Below, one piece after another: positions 44,834-53,148 of a DNA stretch of 64,000 nt. The notes below the pieces were generated by a model. It saw nothing but the letters and a program-made list of their open reading frames with translations. It was not told the origin of the DNA and did no database searches. Position 1 is the first letter of the stretch. Every line of letters starts with the position of its first letter. The stretch covers positions 1 to 64,000 of the forward strand of contig QWII01000023.1 in NCBI GenBank assembly GCA_021405325.1. Reading direction: 5' to 3'. The DNA comes from Caldilinea sp. CFX5. GTDB lineage: Bacteria; Chloroflexota; Anaerolineae; Caldilineales; Caldilineaceae. The translations under genes and the position numbers were made by a program.

Positions 44834-47800
44834 TTATTTCGCTTTCTTTGCCTCACTCTCGACAATTTCACGAATCAGGGTGACGATGCGCTCCCCGTCA
44901 TCCTTAAGTGCGCTGCTGCGGAAACCCAGCACCCCATCCAGTTGTTCCGGCGTGGTGGGGGCGCGTTGGGCGATGGCTTTGAGCAGGGTGTTACCGGCCA
45001 CCTCATAGGGCTTCATGCGCCCGGTGATCGCCTTCTTCTGCCGGATCTCCTGCAGCTTCATAAAAACCTTCTTCTCCACTGCCGGCGAGGCGACCGGCAT
45101 CTTCTCCTGCACCTGCTGTTTGGCCGTGGCGACCGTTTCGGCTTGCACTGTGCGCTGGGTGTGCAGCAGTTGCGCATCCCCTTCTTGCAGCGGGTTGAGC
45201 TTGATCAGGTCGAGAATGGTCGGCCCGTAGTGTTGCAAGCGCTGGGCGCCCATGCCCGGCAACAGGGCCAGTTCTTCCTCGTTCTGTGGGCGTGTTTCGG
45301 CAATGCGTAACATCAGTTCGTTGCTCATGATGACATAGGGCGGCTGCCCCTGTTCCGCCGCACAACGGCGCCGCCAAAGCCAGAGCGCTTTTTGCAATGC
45401 AGTATACTTATCACCTTCAGAAGGTAGTTCTTCGGCTTCGGCGCCCTCTGCCACCGGTTGCGCTTCGGCATAGGCCGCCAGTTCAGGGTGTTCAGCCAGC
45501 CACAGTTCCGCCTCGGCGCGACCACGGGCCGTCGGCGCCAGCACCGAGTAGCCCTGCCGCTCATATTGGCGCAAGCGGGTGTCTTCCAGCAGGTCATCGA
45601 TGTAGTTGGTGATGGTTGTCTCGCCCAACGCCTTGAGCGCGCCAAAGTGCCGCGCTTTGTCGGCTGTCACCGGCGCGCGCAGACTGCCGGCCAGAATGCG
45701 CGCCAACCCGCTCCGCCCCACCGGTTTGGGCAGGCTGATCAAACAGTCGATGATCATCGGCTCAATGTCGGCGTCATCGGGTGTGAGATGGGAGAGGGGC
45801 GCCCGTTCCGGCAATTCGGGGCGGATGCCGGTGCAGTTATCGCAGACCTCACAGCGGTTGCGCGGCGGGCTGCCAAAGTGGGCGCTGATGTAGCCATGCC
45901 GACAACTTTCCGCCGTGGCATAGCCGATCACATCGTCAATCCGCCGCTGTCCCATTGCCGCACTCTGGTCGAGCAGATGTTGGAGCCGTTGCTCCATGTT
46001 GTCGGGCTTGGGCGGCATATCGATCAACATCTGACGGCGGCTACCCTTGACCTTCAGATAGCCTTTATCCTGCCATTCGAGCAGCTCGCTCTCGACAGCC
46101 TCCAGCGGCCAGCCCATAAAGTTGGCAATATCGACGCTCTTAAAGGCCGCGCTTTGGCCAGGTCGCAACGCGAGACCTTGCAGCAGATAGGTGAAATCCT
46201 TATCGTTCTTCGCTTCCGCCTTCAACTTGGGCGCCAGCGTGACCGCCAGATCCTGGGGCAGGTCAAAGGTGCGGTCGATCAAGTCGGCTCGCTCCAAAAT
46301 GCTGACCGCCACGCGCACGGTTGTCTCATCCGTATTCAACACCTGTTGCAGCCGCCGCACATCGACCGGGCCGATCATCGATTGTTGATGTTCGTTTTTG
46401 GATTTTAGATTTTCCTCAGGCGGCGCGACTTCATCATCGGACAATAACGCCTCGGTTAACCCTTCGGTTGGCGCTTCGGTTGGCATTGTGCCGCTAAGTT
46501 GGGCGGCGATAGCGGCGTACACCTTGTTAAGAAATTCGATGGTATATTCGTCCGACTTGGCCCAGCGACGCAAGTTGGCCCAGTCGTTGTTGCTGTAGAA
46601 GAGAACGCCTTGGCTCGGTTTGCCATCGCGACCGGCGCGGCCCACCTCTTGATAATAGGCGGCGAGGCTGCGCGACGGGTGGAAGTGGACAATAAAGCGG
46701 ATGTTGGCTTTATCAATACCCATACCGAACGCGATGGTGGCGACGACAACGCGTGTCGTCTCGTTCATAAACCGATCCTGCACTGAACCGCGATCACTCA
46801 AGCCGGCGTGATACGCTTCGGCGGCGATGTTGGCTTGACGCAGTTGAAAAGCAAGTTGTTCGGCTTTGTGGCGGCTGTTGACGTAGACGATGCCGCTCCC
46901 CTGGTGATCCTGGACAAATTTGATCAACGCTTCCAACTTCTCTTCTTCATTGTGGAATTGCACCGCCGAGAGATGAAGGTTGTTGCGGAAGATGTCCATC
47001 GCCATAATGCGCGGTCGCACCGGCGGCGCACTATTCTCCGCCAGCCGATCGCCGTCATCGTTGCTGATGTAATTGATAATTTCGTCGCGAATGCGCGGCG
47101 GCGCCGTGGCCGTCATCGCCAGCGTCGTGGGGGCGCCCAGTTCGAGCCGCGCCTCCTGAAGAAAGAGATAATCGGGGCGGAAATCGTGACCCCAAAGGCT
47201 GACACAGTGCGCTTCGTCGATGACAAAGAGGTCAACACCGGCGCGCCGGAGCGCCCGCAAAAACTCCCGTTGACGCAACCGTTCGGGTGCGGCGTAGATC
47301 AGCTTGTAGCCGCCCGTCGCAATGGTCTCCATGCGCTTGTTCAGCTCTTCCTCGGTCAACGTGCTGTTGATAAAGGTCGCCTGGGCGCGCGCCGTGGTGG
47401 GCAGACTTTCTACCTGGTCTTTCATGAGCGCGATCAGGGGGCTGATAACCAACGTCATGCGCGGCAACATGAGGGCCGGCAACTGATAGCAGAGCGACTT
47501 GCCGGCGCCGGTGGGCATGACCGTCAGGATCGACTCGTTGCGCAGGACGGTGGCAATCGTCTCGGTCTGTCCATGACGCAACTTGCCAAAGCCAAAGTGA
47601 CGGACAGTCGCCAGTTGAATGTTACGCTGCTCATCACGGCTGACGCTGATCGCTTCCGGCCCGTTATGTCGATGATAACGAATCTCCAGATCGGCAGCCG
47701 GCAGGGCGGCGTCGGCGACGAAGGGGGCAAGCGCCTGGCGTAACGCCTCGCGATCGGCATGGTGGCGCCGTTGCAACTCGGTCTCCACTGCGCGCGCACT

Positions 47801-48451
47801 TTCGCTGTGACCGGTGGCGGCAAAGAGCGTTTGTAATTGCCGCAGTTGTTCCAGGGTAATGCCCGGCGGGATGCCGACGCCCAGCCGTTGGAGATAGGTT
47901 TCGGCGATGGTTTTCTGTTCGGCTTGATGGGCGATGTAGGCCATCGTCAGCGTGGCGTGTAACTCGCCTGGTCGCCGCGCCAGAAACTCTTCCAGTAATT
48001 GCTTGGCTTCGGTAAATTGCCCCATCTGTGTATAGAGTTCCGCCGCCGCACTGAGGGCCACCGGGTTACGGGCAAAGGCACTGCTGATGTCGGCGATGAC
48101 ATCGCGCGCATGCTCTTCATGGCCCAGCCCCAGCAGGGCGCGCGCCTCCATGATCTGGCTATTGAGCGTTGTGCTGCGGCGCTGGCGCCGTTCAACGGTT
48201 GCCAACACCTGCTCAAAGTTGCCCTGTTGATAGTAGGCTGCCGCCTGATAATCGAGCAAAAAGAGCAACGAGCCGTGCGCCTGGCGCAATAGCTCGATCA
48301 AAGCTAATTGTTCGGCCGGTGTGGCCCAGCAATGAACATATTCCAATAGTTGGTCGCGTACATTGGGGGGCAAGGCGCCCAGTAGCGACGGGTCAATTTG
48401 TAATTGCTGCAACAATGTATTTTCTTCTGCAATCAGTGGGCGCTCTGACAT
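44834..48451 (-). CDS. recQ: RecQ-family helicase with TPR-like N-terminus and tandem HRDC
   Basis: A 1205-residue superfamily 2 helicase, about twice the length of E. coli RecQ. Residues ~1-235 are helical repeats resembling TPRs (AAYYQQGNFEQVLATVE, ELYTQMGQFTEAKQLLEEFL). The helicase core starts near 283 with Walker A MPTGAGKSLCYQLP (K318), motif II DEAHCVSLWGHDFRP, and QEVGRAGRDGKPS. A zinc-binding region has CRHGY and CEVCDNC. Two HRDC-type domains follow (LLPGMGAQRLQHYG; then TTPEQLDGVLGFRSSAL). Unwinds recombination intermediates 3'-to-5'. The N-terminal repeats suggest a partner-binding role. No promoter identified. Confidence 0.93.
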   Translation of the reverse strand: MSERPLIAEENTLLQQLQIDPSLLGALPPNVRDQLLEYVHCWATPAEQLALIELLRQAHGSLLFLLDYQAAAYYQQGNFEQVLATVERRQRRSTTLNSQIMEARALLGLGHEEHARDVIADISSAFARNPVALSAAAELYTQMGQFTEAKQLLEEFLARRPGELHATLTMAYIAHQAEQKTIAETYLQRLGVGIPPGITLEQLRQLQTLFAATGHSESARAVETELQRRHHADREALRQALAPFVADAALPAADLEIRYHRHNGPEAISVSRDEQRNIQLATVRHFGFGKLRHGQTETIATVLRNESILTVMPTGAGKSLCYQLPALMLPRMTLVISPLIALMKDQVESLPTTARAQATFINSTLTEEELNKRMETIATGGYKLIYAAPERLRQREFLRALRRAGVDLFVIDEAHCVSLWGHDFRPDYLFLQEARLELGAPTTLAMTATAPPRIRDEIINYISNDDGDRLAENSAPPVRPRIMAMDIFRNNLHLSAVQFHNEEEKLEALIKFVQDHQGSGIVYVNSRHKAEQLAFQLRQANIAAEAYHAGLSDRGSVQDRFMNETTRVVVATIAFGMGIDKANIRFIVHFHPSRSLAAYYQEVGRAGRDGKPSQGVLFYSNNDWANLRRWAKSDEYTIEFLNKVYAAIAAQLSGTMPTEAPTEGLTEALLSDDEVAPPEENLKSKNEHQQSMIGPVDVRRLQQVLNTDETTVRVAVSILERADLIDRTFDLPQDLAVTLAPKLKAEAKNDKDFTYLLQGLALRPGQSAAFKSVDIANFMGWPLEAVESELLEWQDKGYLKVKGSRRQMLIDMPPKPDNMEQRLQHLLDQSAAMGQRRIDDVIGYATAESCRHGYISAHFGSPPRNRCEVCDNCTGIRPELPERAPLSHLTPDDADIEPMIIDCLISLPKPVGRSGLARILAGSLRAPVTADKARHFGALKALGETTITNYIDDLLEDTRLRQYERQGYSVLAPTARGRAEAELWLAEHPELAAYAEAQPVAEGAEAEELPSEGDKYTALQKALWLWRRRCAAEQGQPPYVIMSNELMLRIAETRPQNEEELALLPGMGAQRLQHYGPTILDLIKLNPLQEGDAQLLHTQRTVQAETVATAKQQVQEKMPVASPAVEKKVFMKLQEIRQKKAITGRMKPYEVAGNTLLKAIAQRAPTTPEQLDGVLGFRSSALKDDGERIVTLIREIVESEAKKAK

Positions 48452-48843
48452 AGTCGTGCGTCTATCCTTTTTCCCTAAAGTCTATCAATGAAAGGGTTAG
48501 CAGGTAGTTAGGGGTTTCGTTGGTTGCTTCCCTTCTATGGAACGAACCAACGAACCCACCAACAAACCAACCAACTACTAACCAAGAAAATACATCGAAC
48601 GGACAAAGTTGTCAATATACTAGTAGCGCCACTCAACTAGTTTGACGGATGAGCAACGTTTACAGAAAAAGCCTGTAAAGCCCACAGTTTTAGCCGTGAG
48701 AGATGAGGTCTTAGGGCGAAGCCCCGACAACGACAGGCGGCGTGAAACTTTGGCGTGAACGCTCAACTGGACGCTTTAGCTTGATGGATAAACTGACCAG
48801 AACGCATTTGCTGTTTTACGCAAAGTGTTTCATAATTCGAGTT
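48452..48843. other. Gap between recQ and tnpB with word repeats
   Basis: The first part (48503-48585) has GTTAGGGGTTTCGTTGGTT and an inverted-like array of AACCAAC/AACCCACC words, again a word hairpin. From about 48640 the sequence contains AAGCCCACAGTTTTAGCCGTGAG, resembling the left end of IS1341/TnpB elements (CCCACGG-TTTAGCCGTG type). No gene is visible. Confidence 0.6.
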
Positions 48844-49984
48844 ATGCGTAAAACCTTCAAGTATCGTATCTACCCAACCAAAGCTCAGGAAAGCATCCTC
48901 AATAAGATGCTTGAGGAATGTCGCTGGGTATACAACAAGACGCTTGAAACTCGTAAGAACGCTTGGGAGAAGGAAGGCGTTTCTATTGGGTTATATGATA
49001 CGCAAAAGCTGTTGACCTCTTGGAAAGAAACCCGTTCCACACTGAAGCTTGTCCATTCCCAAGTGCTGCAAAACGTACAAGTGCGTGTTGATCTGGCCTT
49101 CAAAGCCTTCTTTCGGCGTGTTAAAGCTGGTGAAGACCCGGGCTATCCACGCTTTAAGAACTATGGTCGGTATGACAGCATTTCCTATCCACAGTATGGC
49201 AACGGTGTTAGGCTGGAAGGTTCTACGCTCATTCTTTCCAAGTTGGGTAACGTCAAGGTCAAGCTTCATCGGGAATTGTGCGGTACGCCGAAGACGGTTT
49301 GTCTACGCCGTAGTGCTACCGGCAAATGGTTTGTCACCTTCCCCTGTGAAGTTGAAGGCAACCCATTATCCAGAAGCGAAAAGCTTGTCGGTATTGACGT
49401 TGGGCTAACGCACTTCTACACAAGTAGTTTTGGTGACAAGGTTGATAATCCTCGCTTTTTCCGCAAAGAAGAAGAGTCCCTTGCCAAAGCGCAACGTCGG
49501 ATGAGCAAACACGAGAAGGGTACGCTGGAACGTGCTAAGCATCGAAAGGTTGTATCTCGCATCCACGAGCGAATCACCAATAAGCGGACTGACTTTGCTC
49601 ATCAACAATCGCGCCGTCTGGTCAATGCCTACGGAGTGATTGTCTTTGAGGATTTGTCTATTACGAGCATGATCCAGAATGGCAAGCTCAGTAAGAGTAT
49701 TGCTGATGTTGCTTGGAATCAACTTGCACAGTTCACAGCCTACAAAGCGGCAGATGCTGGTCGGCTGTTCTTGCAAGTTGATCCACGCAACACCAGCAAA
49801 AGATGCTCTCGGTGTGCTTCCCTTGTCGATAAGGATCTATCTGTTCGTGTTCACAATTGTCCTCATTGCGGTTTGGTCATCGATAGAGATCAAAACGCTG
49901 CTATCAATATTCTTGCGTTGGGGTTGCAACGCATCAGTATCCAATCTGTAGAAGCCCACCCTCTTTAGAGATGGGAGCAGTCAC
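48640..49984 (+). mobile_element. IS200/IS605-group TnpB-only element (IS1341-like)
   Basis: The only gene is tnpB; no tnpA accompanies it. The right end is recognisable: just past the tnpB stop the sequence CCCACCCTCTTTAGAGATGGG forms a small hairpin and is followed by AGCAGTCAC, typical of the IS1341 right end and of the omega-RNA 3' scaffold. The left boundary (~48640) is approximate. Such elements need TnpA in trans to move. Confidence 0.6.
48844..49968 (+). CDS. tnpB: TnpB RNA-guided nuclease
   Basis: A 374-residue TnpB. The N-terminal part begins KTFKYRIYPTKAQESILNKM, and the RuvC core has D185 (GIDVGLTHF), E269 (VFEDLSI) and D349 (DRDQNAAINIL). The zinc ribbon is CSRC and CPHCG. All catalytic residues are intact and the length is typical, so it is probably active. 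TnpB proteins cut DNA guided by an omega-RNA made from the element's 3' end. ATG 48844 matches family starts; the longer frame to 48742 does not. It probably inserted between recQ and fabF. Confidence 0.95.
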   Translation: MRKTFKYRIYPTKAQESILNKMLEECRWVYNKTLETRKNAWEKEGVSIGLYDTQKLLTSWKETRSTLKLVHSQVLQNVQVRVDLAFKAFFRRVKAGEDPGYPRFKNYGRYDSISYPQYGNGVRLEGSTLILSKLGNVKVKLHRELCGTPKTVCLRRSATGKWFVTFPCEVEGNPLSRSEKLVGIDVGLTHFYTSSFGDKVDNPRFFRKEEESLAKAQRRMSKHEKGTLERAKHRKVVSRIHERITNKRTDFAHQQSRRLVNAYGVIVFEDLSITSMIQNGKLSKSIADVAWNQLAQFTAYKAADAGRLFLQVDPRNTSKRCSRCASLVDKDLSVRVHNCPHCGLVIDRDQNAAINILALGLQRISIQSVEAHPL

Positions 49985-49990
49985 ATATAA
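49935..49990 (+). ncRNA. Predicted omega-RNA 3' scaffold
   Basis: In this group the guide RNA overlaps the 3' end of tnpB and the right end of the element. The hairpin at 49957-49977 and the terminal AGCAGTCAC mark its likely scaffold; the guide would begin at about 49985. The 5' boundary cannot be seen. Confidence 0.4.
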
Positions 49991-50201
49991 TCCTCCGAAT
50001 TGCTTACCCCGTGCTGGAATTCAAACAAAGGTTGTTGGCAAAAAGAGGTTAGCCGACTTCGTCGGGAAAAGCACGACTTTTGGCACGAAAGTGTGTTTAG
50101 ATACTCATAGAAAAAATTATAACGAACCAAAGTGTACCTATCTATATACTGTACTAATTTTGTGCAAGGATAGACCGTGCAACCAGGAAAGTGAGACGAT
50201 A

Positions 50202-51437
50202 ATGACCCGTGTTTTTGTCACCGGCATGGGCGCGCTGACGCCCATCGGCAATGATGTGCAAACCTTTTGGCAAAATTTGCTGGCCGGGAAGAGTGGCGCC
50301 ACCAAACTGACTCTTTTTGAAGCGGGCGATATGCCCTATAACATTGCCTGTGAGGTCAAGAATTTTGACCCGCAAGATTATATGGATCGCAAAGTGGCCC
50401 GCCGCATTGCCCGCGCCACCCAATTTGCTATTGCCGTCAGCCGCCAGGCGCTGGCCGATGCCAGGCTGACCATTGACGAGAGCAACCGTGACAATATCGG
50501 CGTTCTCATGGCGACCGGCGGCGGCGGCATCAACGAGATCGAGTTTGCTACGCAGGAGATGGATGTCAAAAGTTGGCGCTCAGTTGGCCCCTTTGTCGTG
50601 CCGGCGGCGATGGCGAATGCCGTCAGTTGTATGGTCTCGATTGAAACCGGCGCCCGCGGCCCGGTTATGACCAGCACGGCAGCCTGCGCCAGCGGTCACT
50701 ACTCGCTGATCGAGGGCTATCACTTCCTACAACGGGGCGAAGCGGATGTGATCATTGCCGGCGGCGCCGAATCGGCTGTCTCGATGTTGACCATGTCCGC
50801 CTTTGGTCGCATGGGGCCGCTCTCCAGCCGCACCGATGATCCCGAACACGCCTGTCGCCCCTTCTCGGTGGATCGCGACGGCTTTGTTTGCGGCGAAGGC
50901 GCCTGTGCGCTGATCCTGGAAACCGAAGAACATGCCCGCGCCCGCGGCGCTACGATTTACGGTGAAGTCCTCGGCGGTCGCATCACCGGCGACGCCTATC
51001 ACATCACCGCCCCCGACCCCGATGGCGACGGCGCGGCGCGCGCGTTGACCGGCGCTGTGAAAAGCGCAAAATTGCAACCACGGGACATTGACCTGGTCTT
51101 CGCCCACGGTACTGGTACGACATTGAATGATGCCGGCGAGGCCAAAGCACTCAAGCGCGCCTTTGGTGAACATGTCTATGACATGAAGATCACCAGCATC
51201 AAGAGCATGGTCGGTCATGCCCTAGGCGCGGCTGGGGCGCAATCGGCGGTCGCGGCCATCATGGCGCTGCGGGAAGGCAAGATCCCCCCCACGATCAATT
51301 ACACCCCCGACCCCGAAATCGACATCCCCATTGTCGGCAATATCGCCCAGGACGTGGCTGGTCACTATGCTATTGTGAATGCCTTTGGCTTTGGCGGGCA
51401 GAATGTGGTGGCCGTTTTGGGAAAAGTAGAAGAATAA
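50202..51437 (+). CDS. fabF: Beta-ketoacyl-ACP synthase II
   Basis: A 411-residue condensing enzyme joining malonyl-ACP to acyl-ACP in fatty acid synthesis. The catalytic triad is intact: C162 in STAACASGH, histidine in HGTGTTLND, and histidine in SMVGHALGAAGA. The start MTRVFVTGMGALTPIG is typical of FabF; the open frame runs back to 49971 but that part is DNA next to the TnpB element. No acyl carrier protein or other fab gene is adjacent, so a housekeeping or a specialised role cannot be told apart. It terminates in a 22-bp hairpin shared with the flavoprotein gene. Confidence 0.95.
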   Translation: MTRVFVTGMGALTPIGNDVQTFWQNLLAGKSGATKLTLFEAGDMPYNIACEVKNFDPQDYMDRKVARRIARATQFAIAVSRQALADARLTIDESNRDNIGVLMATGGGGINEIEFATQEMDVKSWRSVGPFVVPAAMANAVSCMVSIETGARGPVMTSTAACASGHYSLIEGYHFLQRGEADVIIAGGAESAVSMLTMSAFGRMGPLSSRTDDPEHACRPFSVDRDGFVCGEGACALILETEEHARARGATIYGEVLGGRITGDAYHITAPDPDGDGAARALTGAVKSAKLQPRDIDLVFAHGTGTTLNDAGEAKALKRAFGEHVYDMKITSIKSMVGHALGAAGAQSAVAAIMALREGKIPPTINYTPDPEIDIPIVGNIAQDVAGHYAIVNAFGFGGQNVVAVLGKVEE

Positions 51438-51444
51438 ACTAAGG

Positions 51445-51495
51445 GAGATTAAGAGATTGAGAGATTAAAGTAGAATCTCTCAATCTCTTAATCTC
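51445..51495. terminator. Bidirectional 22-bp word hairpin (GAGATTGA word)
   Basis: Perfect arms 51445-51466 and 51474-51495, each built from GAGATTA/GAGATTGA words, with a 7-nt loop. It lies between the convergent fabF and flavoprotein genes, 8 and 5 nt from their stops. Confidence 0.85.
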
Positions 51496-51499
51496 TTAT

Positions 51500-52873
51500 T
51501 TACTCTGCGCCTCGCGCCGCCACATTCGCACACACCTGCACCGGGTCATAGGTCGGCGAGTAGGGTGGGGCGTAGGAGAGGTCGAGCATACCAAGCGTTT
51601 CGACGGTCATCCGGGCGCTGAGCGCGGTGGCGATGATGTCGATGCGTTTGTTGACGCCCGCCTTGCCGGCGATCTGGCCGCCGAGGATGCGGCTGTCACG
51701 CTTGTCATGGATCAGTTTGACTTTGATCTTTTCGGCGCCGGGCCAGTAACCGGCTTTCTCCCAGGCGGAAACGACAGTGGCGGCGACGGCTTCCCCGTTG
51801 GCGCCCCACTTGCCGCTCTGGATTGCCTGCCGTTCGGTCACGCCTGTAACGGACAGCGTGTAGTCAAAGACTTTGACCACGGCAGTGCCGGCAATGCCGG
51901 GGAAGGTGGACACATTGCCGCTCATGTTGTCACCGGCAATGCGCCCGCCTTTGTTGGCCGAGGTCGCCAGCGGAATCCAGGCATTTTCGCCCAGCACAAG
52001 GTGATAATGTTCCACACAATCGCCGGCGGCGTAGATGTGCGGGTCGCTTGTGCGCATCTGCGCATCGACCCAAATCGCGCCCGACTTGCCCAGCTTCAGC
52101 CCCGCTGCCTTCGCCAATTCGCTGTTGGGCCGCACGCCGGTGGAGACCAGCACCAGTTCTGCCGCTACCGTTGCGCCCGACGCCAGTTGCACCGCCAGCC
52201 CCTCGCCCGCGGCAGCGACGCCGTTGACCCGTTCACTGGTGAGTACTTGCACTCTCTTCTCCGCCAGATGAGCCGTCACCTCGTCAACCATATCGGCGTC
52301 AAAGTTGGGCAGGAGTTGGGGCAGCATCTCGACAACGGTCACCTGTAAGCCCCGGTCATGCAACGCTTCGGCCATCTCCAAACCAATATAACCGCCGCCG
52401 ATGATGACGGCGCGTTGGGGTTGTTTCTGCTCAATCCACTGGAAAATTCGTTGAGCGTCGGGAATGGCGCGCAAGGTGAAGACGCCCGGCAGATCCAACC
52501 CCGGAATGGGTGGTTTGACGGCTGATGCACCCGTGCCGATGAGCAACTTTTCGTAGGGCTGGACAAAGCTCTCGCCGCTTGCCAGCCGTTTGACCGTCAC
52601 GGTTTTGGCTGCCGGGTCGATGGCGATCACTTCGTGGCCGGTGCGCACGTCGATGCCGCGTCGTTCTCGCGCCCGTTCCGGCGTCAGGATGATCAACCGG
52701 CGATCCGACTCGACCACGCCGGCGATCCAGTAGGGCATCCCGCAAGCGGAATAGCTGATATATTGACCGCGCTCAAAGACAATGGTCTCGGCGTCGGGTA
52801 GTTCGCGTTTGATCTTGCTGGCGGCACTCATACCGGCGGCGTCGCCGCCGATCATGACGTATGGGTGGATCAT
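51500..52873 (-). CDS. CoA-disulfide reductase / NADH oxidase-like flavoprotein
   Basis: A 457-residue pyridine-nucleotide disulfide oxidoreductase. FAD binding is by YVMIGGDAAGMSAASK; the redox-active single cysteine is C44 in SYSACGMPYW, diagnostic for the CoA-disulfide reductase/Nox/polysulfide reductase group. NAD(P)H binding is by VIIGGGYIGLEMAEAL, and the second FAD motif is IYAAGDCVEHYH. The C-terminal dimerisation domain is complete. Members reduce CoA disulfide, persulfides or oxygen with NAD(P)H; which one applies here is open. ATG 52873 has AAAGGAGT at ~6 nt, and is preferred over 52960. Confidence 0.9.
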   Translation of the reverse strand: MIHPYVMIGGDAAGMSAASKIKRELPDAETIVFERGQYISYSACGMPYWIAGVVESDRRLIILTPERARERRGIDVRTGHEVIAIDPAAKTVTVKRLASGESFVQPYEKLLIGTGASAVKPPIPGLDLPGVFTLRAIPDAQRIFQWIEQKQPQRAVIIGGGYIGLEMAEALHDRGLQVTVVEMLPQLLPNFDADMVDEVTAHLAEKRVQVLTSERVNGVAAAGEGLAVQLASGATVAAELVLVSTGVRPNSELAKAAGLKLGKSGAIWVDAQMRTSDPHIYAAGDCVEHYHLVLGENAWIPLATSANKGGRIAGDNMSGNVSTFPGIAGTAVVKVFDYTLSVTGVTERQAIQSGKWGANGEAVAATVVSAWEKAGYWPGAEKIKVKLIHDKRDSRILGGQIAGKAGVNKRIDIIATALSARMTVETLGMLDLSYAPPYSPTYDPVQVCANVAARGAE

Positions 52874-53033
52874 GAAAGAACTCCTTTGGTGCGATAGACG
52901 ATCCGCTGGGTTGGGTGGGGCAAAATCATTTTGTGATCTTGCCCCATGCCAGTTTGACAACGTTTGCTTCTAATGGTAAGATAGGTTCAACTGCTGACGC
53001 AAATAGCATAACTGCTAATAAAACGTTCGGTAG

Positions 53034-53106
53034 GGACTCGTGGTGTAGCGGTTAGCATGCGGCCCTGTCAAGGCCGAGGTCGCGAGTTCAAATCTCGTCG
53101 AGTCCG
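53034..53106 (+). tRNA. tRNA-Asp (GTC)
   Basis: A full cloverleaf: acceptor GGACTCG (53034-53040) paired with CGAGTCC (53099-53105), anticodon stem CGGCC/GGCCG with loop CTGTCAA giving anticodon GTC, and T-loop GTTCAAATC. CCA is not encoded. It lies at the left edge of the AT-rich region with the recombinase gene and could be a landmark for integration. Confidence 0.96.
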
Positions 53107-53110
53107 TGGT

Positions 53111-53148
53111 TGGCGACTTCCTCTTTAGAGGAAGTCGCCAAATTTTTT
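53111..53148. terminator. Intrinsic terminator after tRNA-Asp
   Basis: A perfect 13-bp stem (53111-53123/53128-53140, TGGCGACTTCCTC) with a TTTA loop, followed by AATTTTTT. It serves the tRNA and, on the minus strand, lies just beyond the recombinase stop at 53147. Confidence 0.9.

Noticed and set aside
45458..47743. Long plus-strand frames (316 and 311 codons) opposite recQ
   Set aside because: They mirror the GC-rich recQ codons; the recQ frame has all helicase motifs.
49971..50201. N-terminal extension of FabF
   Set aside because: The added residues come from DNA flanking the TnpB element and do not resemble a ketosynthase N-terminus; the typical start is at 50202.
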